This document shows, in pieces, positions 26,966 to 32,904 of a stretch of 32,904 nucleotides of DNA. The stretch's first letter is position 1, and each line of letters opens with the position of its first letter. The DNA is from Myxococcales bacterium. Lineage in GTDB: Bacteria > Myxococcota_A > Polyangia > Haliangiales > Haliangiaceae. The notes under the pieces were generated by a model that saw nothing but the letters and a program-made list of their open reading frames with translations, had not been told where the DNA came from and made no database searches. The DNA is taken from positions 1 to 32,904 of the forward strand of contig SXJR01000573.1 in assembly GCA_005779305.1 (NCBI GenBank), written 5' to 3'. The position numbers and the translations under genes are program-made.

Positions 26966-27724
26966 CTAGAGGAGGTCCTCGGCCGAGCCGGCGGCGCCGC
27001 TCTTGCGGAGGAGCGCGGAGCGGGGTGCGGCCACCCGCTGGGCCAGCGCGCCCAGGCGCTCGACCAGCTCGCCGGCGATGCGGCGCACGTCGCCGAGCTC
27101 CTTGGCCACGCCGCGGCGGGCCTGGGGATCGAGGCGCTCGCCGGCGATGCCCTCGTCGAGGCGGGCCAGCAGCTCGGTCACCGACTCGTCGACGTTCTCG
27201 ACCAGATCGGTGAAGAGCAGGAACTGCTCCTGGATCTCCTCGATGGTGTAGCCCTCGCCCATCAGCCGCTTGACCTCGTTGATGCGGCGCACGGTCTTGG
27301 GCGGGTACACGCCGAGCGAGCCCTTGTTCTTGCCCTTGCGGCCGACGCGACGGCTGCGCGGCAGGAGGCCCTGCTGCACGTACTTGCGAAAGCTGGCCTC
27401 GGAGAAGCGCACGCCCCGCGACACGAAGACGTCGACGATCTGCACCGCGGTGATCCCCTCGCCGTGCTGGTCCTCGATGAGACGCAGCTCGTCGGGTGCG
27501 AGATACCCGGCGGGATCGCGGCGGGTTGCCCCGCCCTCGCCCTGGTCGCCACGCCGGCGCCGCGACACCAGGCCGGCGGCCAGCGCGCGCGTCCGCACAT
27601 CGGCCCCCACTGACACGACGAGCTCGTCGCCGACCAGCGCGTAGCTGGGCTCGCCGTACGTGGCGTACGGCGGCGCGGGCTCGATGTCGCTCGCGTGCGG
27701 CGACGGCGTGAGTGGCCGAGTCAT
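26966..27724 (-). CDS. MerR-like transcriptional regulator
   Basis: 252 aa from the ATG at 27724 with a GGGGGA sequence upstream. A Pro/Ala-rich N-terminal part (1-75) precedes a MerR-type DNA-binding region (about 91-170): [75 protein letters not shown]. The C-terminal 80 residues are a long helical region, likely for dimerisation. No Cys ligands are visible, so metal sensing is unlikely. The frame is open further upstream, but a good promoter at 27782-27810 lies inside that extension, which favours 27724. It heads the run with the sigma-region-4-like gene and purH. Confidence 0.82.
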   Translation of the reverse strand: MTRPLTPSPHASDIEPAPPYATYGEPSYALVGDELVVSVGADVRTRALAAGLVSRRRRGDQGEGGATRRDPAGYLAPDELRLIEDQHGEGITAVQIVDVFVSRGVRFSEASFRKYVQQGLLPRSRRVGRKGKNKGSLGVYPPKTVRRINEVKRLMGEGYTIEEIQEQFLLFTDLVENVDESVTELLARLDEGIAGERLDPQARRGVAKELGDVRRIAGELVERLGALAQRVAAPRSALLRKSGAAGSAEDLL

Positions 27725-27781
27725 GGTGCGATCCCCCAGAACGGAACGAATCGAATCCGATCGTCCCCGGTAAGTAGTGTC

Positions 27782-27810
27782 ACTGTATTCGTGTGAATGG
27801 AGTCGGTCAA
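27782..27810 (-). promoter_or_regulatory. Sigma-70-type promoter of the merR-like operon
   Basis: On the minus strand TTGACC (27805-27810) and TACAGT (27782-27787) are separated by exactly 17 bp, close to consensus. Transcription would begin near 27775, leaving a leader of about 50 bases before the ATG at 27724. The region is clearly less GC-rich than its surroundings. A second TTGACT occurs about 24 bp further upstream. Confidence 0.6.
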
Positions 27811-27919
27811 CGATACACAAGCGCGAAGAGTCAACTATTCCGCTGCAACTCTGTTCAGGTAGTGGCGCCGCTTCGCCACGCGCGCGATGGCGGCCCGCGG
27901 AGTACGCTCACCGTCGGAG

Positions 27920-28459
27920 ATGACCCCTCGATCGACTGTTCGCGCGACGGTGATCGCGACCGTGCTGGCGGCGGTCGCACCCGGCGCGCGGCCGGTAGAA
28001 GCCGACATCGACGGCGACAGCTTCGTCTCCGAGGCCCACGGCCTGCGCGCCAGCCTGCCCCGTGGCTGGCGCATCACCGAGTCGAGCGGTTATCCGCGGA
28101 CCCTGGTCTGGCTCAGCCGCTCGAAGCCGCGGGTCCGCATCGTCCTCACCGTCGACCCCATCGCCGCCGACTGCCGCAGCGGCGCCGCCTTCTGCAACCA
28201 CGATCCGATCGCGGCCGCCGACGTGCTGTCGACGCACCTGACCGGCGCCGGCTTCCGCGTGGTCTCCCAGCAGCGCACCCGCACGCCCGAGCTCGAGTAC
28301 GAGATCGGCCGCGCCTACCTGCGCCACGCCGTCATCGTCGTCGGCGACTCGCTGGTCAGCGTCATCCTGGCCGCCGACTCGCCGGCCGATCGCAGCTCGA
28401 TGGCGCGGACCTTCGACCGCATGGTGCAGAGCGTGCGCCCCCTGGCGATCACGCCCTGA
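27920..28459 (+). CDS. Small exported protein, unknown function
   Basis: 179 aa from the ATG at 27920, preceded closely by GTCGGAG. The first 28 residues (TVRATVIATVLAAVAPGA) look like an export signal. The mature domain has a pattern GLRASLPRGWRITESSGYP and RVRIVLTVDPI..., ending with SMARTFDRMVQSVRPL. This resembles the compact alpha/beta fold of small PsbP/DcrB-like exported proteins, but I would not name it on that basis. Two Cys (DCRSGAAFC) may form a disulfide. It is convergent with the M74 peptidase gene (19-bp gap). Confidence 0.72.
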   Translation: MTPRSTVRATVIATVLAAVAPGARPVEADIDGDSFVSEAHGLRASLPRGWRITESSGYPRTLVWLSRSKPRVRIVLTVDPIAADCRSGAAFCNHDPIAAADVLSTHLTGAGFRVVSQQRTRTPELEYEIGRAYLRHAVIVVGDSLVSVILAADSPADRSSMARTFDRMVQSVRPLAITP

Positions 28460-28478
28460 CCTCGGCGCGCGGCCCTGA

Positions 28479-29315
28479 CTACCAGCGGGTGCCGAAGTGC
28501 AGCATCGAGCCGATACGCGGCCGGCGCGCGATCTCGGCGGCCATGGCCTCCTCGACGGCGGTCTTGCGCGGCTTCTTGGGCGGCATCCGTGCGGTGTAGT
28601 CGCTACAACCGGTGTCGTCGGCCGCGCAGAACAGGCGCACGTGCATGTGATCGTCGTGGGGCGCCGAGTCGCCGGGCTGGGCCAGGAGCGAGCCGGCCAG
28701 GTCGATGACCGCGTCGGGTGCGCCGCTCGCGCGAGCCTCGTCGAGGACCAGATCGCGCAGCGGTGCGTAGAGGAAGATGTTGGCCACGCCGGGCCCCGGC
28801 GCCTCGACCAGCGCGCGCACCATCGTCCACTGCCGCTCGGCGTCGAACCACAGCGGCTCGCCCGCGTCGACGGTCTTGCCGCTGGCGCCGAAGTGCCGCA
28901 TCTCGGTCGAGTCCACTGGCTTGCCGCTGGCGTCGCGGGCGAACAGCACGAAGTCGACGTCGCGGCCGGTCTGGTGCGAGCGGTGGTGCGGCGAGCGGCC
29001 GCCGCCGGCGATCGACAGGTCGCCGACCGCGAGCCGGCTGCCGGGATGGGTCTCGGCCACGACGCGGCCGACGTGGGCGATCACGTCGACCAGCTCGTCG
29101 GTGCCGAACTGGGTGCCGCGGGCGGCCCAGCGCGGGTGCACCACGAAGCCCTCACCCTCGCGCGGCAGGCGGGTGCCGTCGATGAGCACGCCCTCGTTGG
29201 GCGGGCCCCACGACACCGTGGTGCCGTCGCCGACGACGCCGAGCTCGGCGCACGCGCCGGCGGTGAGGGCGGCGAGGAGCGCACCCAGCATCGCCGCGGG
29301 ACGGGTCACGACCAC
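28479..29315 (-). CDS. Penicillin-insensitive murein endopeptidase-like lipoprotein (M74)
   Basis: 278 aa with signal and lipobox TAGAC (Cys22). The MepA/peptidase M74 signature is clear: VGDLSIAGGGRSPHHRSHQTGRDVDF holds His110, His111, His114, Asp119 and Asp121, and HDDHMHVRLFC holds His220, Asp222, His223 and His225, the expected zinc and catalytic residues. The family cuts D-alanyl-meso-diaminopimelyl cross-links in peptidoglycan. E. coli MepA is soluble in the periplasm, while this one appears membrane-anchored. A basic C-terminal tail (PPKKPRK...) is extra. It is divergent from the Ig-like lipoprotein gene at 29582. Confidence 0.9.
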   Translation of the reverse strand: MVVTRPAAMLGALLAALTAGACAELGVVGDGTTVSWGPPNEGVLIDGTRLPREGEGFVVHPRWAARGTQFGTDELVDVIAHVGRVVAETHPGSRLAVGDLSIAGGGRSPHHRSHQTGRDVDFVLFARDASGKPVDSTEMRHFGASGKTVDAGEPLWFDAERQWTMVRALVEAPGPGVANIFLYAPLRDLVLDEARASGAPDAVIDLAGSLLAQPGDSAPHDDHMHVRLFCAADDTGCSDYTARMPPKKPRKTAVEEAMAAEIARRPRIGSMLHFGTRW

Positions 29316-29581
29316 GCTCCATTGTTCACGGGCGATCCCGGGATGCGCAAGATCGATGACGGGGTGGAGTGCACCTTCGACCGGCCGCGCTTTCGCTCGG
29401 CCGGCTCAGGGTGAACGGGTGCCGGCTCAGGGTGAACGGGTGCAGACTCGGGGGGGGGCCGGCAGATGGCTGGCGCTTTGTGGCAGGGTTCCGACACTGT
29501 TCGAACCCCCGGCCCCGGGTCCTGGCCGGGTTCCGCCAGGATGCGCACCTGGCCCCCACCTTGTAACGGTCGAGGGCGAGC
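29316..29581. repeat. Intergenic region with 21-bp tandem duplication
   Basis: This gap between two divergent lipoprotein genes holds no convincing gene. At 29401-29442 a 21-bp unit (CCGGCTCAGGGTGAACGGGTG) occurs twice without mismatch. The sequence just before it (CTTTCGCTCGGCCGGCTCAGG) is related to the dispersed TTCGAC/CTCAGG module found elsewhere in the window. A run of nine or more G follows near 29450. Promoters for both flanking genes must lie here, but none stands out. Confidence 0.6.
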
Positions 29582-30799
29582 ATGGCCGACCTCCGTCATC
29601 CCACCCACCCCGCCGTCCTCTCCTGCGCCTGCCTGGCCGCCGGCCTGCTCGGGGCCTGCACCCTCGACTTCGGCGACGACGGCGACGACGTCACCCCCGA
29701 CGCCCGGGTGGTCTTCCCCGACGCACCCAGCCCGGACGCCGCCGTCCCCACCGACGCGCCGATCGACACCCCCACCGACAGCCGCTTCGACGCTCCGCCC
29801 ACCCCGCCCGCCCTCGAGATCCTGAGCCCGGCCGAGAACACCCTCATCACGGGGCACGACAACGTCCGCATCGACGTCCGCGTCACCGGCAACCCGGTGG
29901 TCGGCTTCCAGCTCGCCATCGACGGCACCACCACCACCGCGCTCACCCTCTCGGGCCTGCCGCCGGGCGGCGACTGCTACCTGGGCTGCGACGTCATCGT
30001 GTCCTGGAACGCCGACACCATGCGCGAGGGCACCCACGTCGCCACCATCACCGCCAACAACGGCATGGGCGACATGGCCACGGACGCCGTCACCCTGCGC
30101 TTCGAGGACGCGCCCGAGATCACCTTCCAGCGCCCGACCGGCGAGGTCCGAGGCGCCAGCACCGTCGCCATCCAGGTCGCGGTCGTCGACCGCGGTCCGG
30201 GCAACATCACCGCCGCCCTCTCGATCGACGGCGTCACCGCCCAGAGCGCGACCTGGGCCGACTGCATCCTCGGCTGCACGCTCACCCGGAGCTGGAACAC
30301 CAGCACGCTCACCCCGGGCGTCCACACCCTGAGCATGACCGCCTCCGACGCGGCCGGCCGCACCAGCACCGTGACCCAGAGCGTGATCGTCGGCGACATC
30401 CCCTACGTCAGCCAGATCAACGTCAACGCCAGCGACGGATTCGGCACGCTCGAGGTCGAGGTCCACATGTACGACGCGGCCACCGGCGTCTGGCTCGGCT
30501 GCTCGGGCGACGAGTACGGCCTGGCCAACGTCGCCGTCGGCAACACCCTCTACGCGGTCACCGGCTACTTCGTCGACGCCCTCAGCCGCCCCCTCGGCGT
30601 CGACCAGCTCGCCGGCCGCAACGTCCGCCTGGTCGTCACCGAGGACGACTACATCGAGTGCCCGGCCACACCCCACTCCACCGACGAGATCATCGCCCAG
30701 GGCCCGTCGATCGCCGCCGCGTCCCTGGCCACCCTCTCGACCAGCTTCGGCAACGCCCTCCAGCTCACCACCCGCCACGGCCGCCCCCTGGCGCGCTGA
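29582..30799 (+). CDS. Lipoprotein with Ig-like domains
   Basis: 405 aa beginning with a signal and lipobox LLGAC (Cys26), then an Asp/Pro-rich linker (about 30-75) as in other lipoproteins of this window. Two Ig-like beta-sandwich units of about 100 residues follow. They share motifs (EILSPAENTLITG / EITFQRPTGEVRG; CYLGCDVIVSWNADTM / CILGCTLTRSWNTSTL; GTHVATITANN / GVHTLSMTASD), so an internal duplication is clear. Each carries a CxLGC pair, probably a disulfide. The last 130 residues form a different beta domain. No enzyme motif; an adhesive or structural surface role is likely. ATG at 29582 has GAGGGCGAG upstream. Confidence 0.82.
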   Translation: MADLRHPTHPAVLSCACLAAGLLGACTLDFGDDGDDVTPDARVVFPDAPSPDAAVPTDAPIDTPTDSRFDAPPTPPALEILSPAENTLITGHDNVRIDVRVTGNPVVGFQLAIDGTTTTALTLSGLPPGGDCYLGCDVIVSWNADTMREGTHVATITANNGMGDMATDAVTLRFEDAPEITFQRPTGEVRGASTVAIQVAVVDRGPGNITAALSIDGVTAQSATWADCILGCTLTRSWNTSTLTPGVHTLSMTASDAAGRTSTVTQSVIVGDIPYVSQINVNASDGFGTLEVEVHMYDAATGVWLGCSGDEYGLANVAVGNTLYAVTGYFVDALSRPLGVDQLAGRNVRLVVTEDDYIECPATPHSTDEIIAQGPSIAAASLATLSTSFGNALQLTTRHGRPLAR

Positions 30800-30811
30800 C
30801 CCGTCTGCCGA

Positions 30812-30825
30812 GACTCACGTGAGTC
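30812..30825. repeat. 14-bp perfect palindrome GACTCACGTGAGTC
   Basis: A perfect palindrome lies 12 bases after the stop of the Ig-like lipoprotein and just before the left copy of the repeat element. It could be a regulatory site or a boundary of the element; no T-run follows, so it is not a standard terminator. Confidence 0.5.
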
Positions 30826-30832
30826 ACTCCCA

Positions 30833-31098
30833 CCGGTCGCCCCGAGCGAGGCCGGCCGGCCTGGTCGAAGGGCGCACTCCGTGAATCAGGGCCCGAGGGC
30901 CGGTGGAGACCCCGGACGCGACGGCCTCGGGCGGCCGTGCGTGCGAGGTCCCTCGTCCGCTCAAACAGTCCTCGCGGTACGAGACGCCCAGCGTTTCGCC
31001 TGCACACCCACCACCACGCTGTCACGTGCCCCCGCGGGGCCGCTGCGGAACTCGCGGCCGAGGGATCCTCGCACGCACGTTGCCCGGGCCGTCGTGAC
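30833..31098 (-). repeat. Left, inverted copy of the kelch-flanking repeat
   Basis: Read on the minus strand, this matches the right-hand repeat at 32340-32594. The best block is 30949-30991 (GGTCCCTCGTCCGCTCAAACAG and onward), almost identical to the complement of the right copies. Further similar blocks cover GGCCGCTGCGGAACTCGCGG near 31040 and the TTCGAC/CTCNGGGCG module at 30833-30876. It is more diverged than the right copies are from each other. No convincing gene lies here; it fills most of the 358-bp gap 30800-31157. Confidence 0.75.
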
Positions 31099-31157
31099 GT
31101 CGCACCAACCGCGTGCACGCGACGCATCCTCGTGCCGGGTGCAGCGGACGTTGGTGA

Positions 31158-32114
31158 TCACGTCGGCATTACGAGGCGGTACACCGGGCCGTCCGACATG
31201 AACGCAAGGAGCGCGCCGTCGAGCCAGAGCAGGTGATGTGGCTCGTTCGGGAGACTCGGCAGCCGCGCCCACGCATCGCGCATGACGAGGTACTCGAATG
31301 TCTGGCCGGCCAGCAGCAGGACGATGCGGCCACCGCAATCGAGCAATCTCGGAGGTCCTGCTCCTCCTTCGGGCGGCGGCGCGAGGGGCTCCCACAGATC
31401 CGATCGCGGCTCGTAGCCCCACGTCGAGCACGTCTCGAGGTCGTCGCGCCGGACCATCAGCGCCGCGTCGGTCAAGCGCACCACGGCGAACGGATAGTCC
31501 GGATCCCCCGGAAGGTCCGCGAGCGAGCGCCACGTATCCGCTGCCGGGTCGTAGGCGCAGCCGGCCCCGAGCGTCTTCCACGTACCCTTCTTGACCTCGC
31601 CGGCCCAGATCCAGAATTCGCTCCCTGTCCACAGGTGCAGCCCGTTGGGCGTCGTCGGTGCGTTGGTCTTCGGAAGCTTGCGCCACACGTCGCGCGCCGC
31701 GTCGTACGCGGCACCGTTGAGGCGCGGCGTCCTCGGCCGCGGCGGCCTTTGGTTCCAACCGCCCCAGACAACGAGCTCGCGCCCGGTCCACGCACAACGC
31801 GCCAACTTGCGGACCGACGGTTGCCTCACCTCCGAGATCCGATGCGACGCACCGGTCGCGTCGATCCGCTGGCCGGGGTACATGCCGCTCCAGACGATGA
31901 GGTCGTCGCCGATCGAGACCACGATCCCACCGTCACGCCACCCCGACGGCGTGTCGAGTGATCTCCATTCGTTCGTGCGCGCGTCGTAGGCGAGGCCCCC
32001 GTCGGAGCGGAACCACACCACGCGCCCCGCGTGCACGATCGGACGCCCGTCGCCACGCTCTCGCGGGACCGTCGTCAGCTGGACCCAGCTCACGCGAGCA
32101 CCATCGCACGACAC
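31158..32114 (-). CDS. Kelch-type beta-propeller protein, N-terminus uncertain
   Basis: About 318 aa from a GTG at 32114 (alternative GTG at 32093). Five or more blade-like repeats of kelch type are visible: YDARTNEWRSL, YDAARDVWRKL, YDPAADTWRSL, YEPRSDLWEPL and YLVMRDAWARL, each followed by a hydrophobic strand such as GDDLIVWSG or GRIVLLLAG. This predicts a beta-propeller used for protein or glycan binding. The frame is open upstream to 32441, but that part is non-coding repeat DNA present twice more nearby. No signal peptide or good RBS is visible, so the gene may have lost its true 5' end when the repeat was placed there. Inverted repeats bracket it. Confidence 0.65.
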   Translation of the reverse strand: MSCDGARVSWVQLTTVPRERGDGRPIVHAGRVVWFRSDGGLAYDARTNEWRSLDTPSGWRDGGIVVSIGDDLIVWSGMYPGQRIDATGASHRISEVRQPSVRKLARCAWTGRELVVWGGWNQRPPRPRTPRLNGAAYDAARDVWRKLPKTNAPTTPNGLHLWTGSEFWIWAGEVKKGTWKTLGAGCAYDPAADTWRSLADLPGDPDYPFAVVRLTDAALMVRRDDLETCSTWGYEPRSDLWEPLAPPPEGGAGPPRLLDCGGRIVLLLAGQTFEYLVMRDAWARLPSLPNEPHHLLWLDGALLAFMSDGPVYRLVMPT

Positions 32115-32129
32115 GCCGAAACCCGCCCA

Positions 32130-32904
32130 CGCGCGGCTCTTCGACTCGGCCGCAGACGACCTCGCTCTGCGCGTCAGGTCCGGGTTGAGCCAGGCGTCCT
32201 GAATCCGCAAGAACGTCCGAGTTCCGCGACGACGGCCGGGTCTCGCAGAACGTCCGAGTCCCGCGAGGGCGGCCGGGGTGAGCAAGCCGCAAGGGCGGCC
32301 GGGGTGAGCTCTGGGCGTCCGGCTCGGTGGGTGCGACGGCACGCCGGCCGAGGTGACGTGAGCGCGGGGATCCCTCGGCCGCGAGTTCCGCAGCGGCCCC
32401 GCGTGGGCACGTGACTGCGTGGTGTCGAGGGTCGAGGGCAACGCGCCGTGCGTCTCGTACCGCGAGGACTGTCAGAGCGGACGAGGGACCCCGCGCGCGC
32501 GGCGCCGACGGCCGGCGAGCCCGAGGTCTCCACCACCCTCTCGGGGCGTGCGCCCTTCGACTCGGCCGCAGACGGCCTCGCTCAGGGCGGCCGGGTTGAG
32601 CGAGGTCCGGGTTGAGCGAGGTCCGGGTTGAGCCAGGCGTCCAGATCTCGCAAGAACGTCCGAGTCCCGCGAGGGCGGCCGGGTCTCGGTGGGCAGGACG
32701 TCACGCCGGCCGAGGTGACGTGAGCGCGGGGATCCCTCGGCCGCGAGTTCCGCAGCGGCCCCGCGTGGGCACGTGACTGCGTGGTGTCGAGGGTCGAGGG
32801 CAAAGCGCCGTGCGTCTCGTACCGCGAGGACTGTCTGAGCGGACGAGGGACCCCGCGCTCGCGGCGCCGACGGCCGGCGAGCCCGAGGTCTCCACCGCCC
32901 TCTC
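32130..32904 (+). repeat. Right-hand repeat array (362-bp period), continues past window
   Basis: A 203-bp block at 32340-32542 recurs at 32702-32904 with only four mismatches by eye, a 362-bp period; the window ends inside the second copy. Each block is preceded by a module TTCGACTCGGCCGCAGACGG...CTCGCTC (32136, 32556) and by CAAGAACGTCCGAGT. A 16-bp unit GTTGAGCGAGGTCCGG is repeated at 32595 and 32611. No credible gene is present: short ORFs here repeat in each copy and are Arg/Pro-rich shadows. Confidence 0.85.

Noticed and set aside
29306-30778. A 490-codon minus-strand frame opposite the Ig-like lipoprotein
   Set aside because: The plus strand has a lipobox and duplicated Ig-like units; the minus-strand product is Gly/Val/Asp-rich filler.
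32115-32441. N-terminal extension of the kelch ORF (starting MPSTLDTTQ)
   Set aside because: The same peptide is encoded in the other repeat copy (minus strand, start at 32803). It is non-coding repeat DNA read in frame, not part of the kelch protein.
30833-32904. Repeat copies as a CRISPR array
   Set aside because: Units are about 200-360 bp, without short regular repeats or unique 30-40-bp spacers, and no cas genes are present.

Overview
The window is very GC-rich, with nearly every third codon position G or C. It reads as a chromosome segment of a myxobacterium-like bacterium (Myxococcota; a Haliangium/Kofleria-type relative is an inference, not shown). The basis is the large share of secreted lipoproteins with Cys-rich and Asp-rich repeat modules, an NrsF/DUF1109-type membrane protein, a MerR-type and a sigma-region-4-only regulator, and long spurious antisense reading frames typical of such base composition. 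No rRNA, tRNA, CRISPR, phage or IS transposase gene is visible.

Layout. 1-6.9 kb: a lipoprotein running off the left edge, a small unknown gene, a tandem DSBA/HCCA-isomerase-like protein translationally coupled to a YhhN membrane protein, a 55-aa highly basic protein, an NrsF-like membrane protein, a secreted unknown protein, another unknown gene, an N-formylglutamate amidohydrolase and a cupin with a strongly structured leader. 7-12.2 kb: an acyl-CoA dehydrogenase, a lipoprotein, a GNAT acetyltransferase, and a MerR regulator whose stop overlaps the start of an alpha/beta-hydrolase lipoprotein. 12.2-15.4 kb: a possible one-helix membrane peptide, a MATE exporter, a cluster of candidate small genes and an NlpC/P60-type lipoprotein.

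15.4-27.8 kb is one long minus-strand run. A well-placed sigma-70-type promoter precedes merR-like > sigma-region-4-like > purH. Two very large surface lipoproteins follow (six PPC-like repeats; then TSP3-like repeats plus a vWA domain), then purD and a DUF1015 gene. purH is interrupted by a single in-frame TAA where the family has the Tyr of VVNLYPF; the rest of the frame is intact.

27.9-32.9 kb: a small secreted protein, an M74 (MepA-like) murein endopeptidase lipoprotein, an Ig-like lipoprotein, and a kelch-type gene bracketed by inverted copies of a roughly 0.2-0.26-kb non-coding repeat. On the right side the repeat is a tandem array (362-bp period) that continues past the window. This repeat-bracketed cassette and the interrupted purH are the most notable observations. 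I did not find a clear, complete new defence or biosynthetic system.
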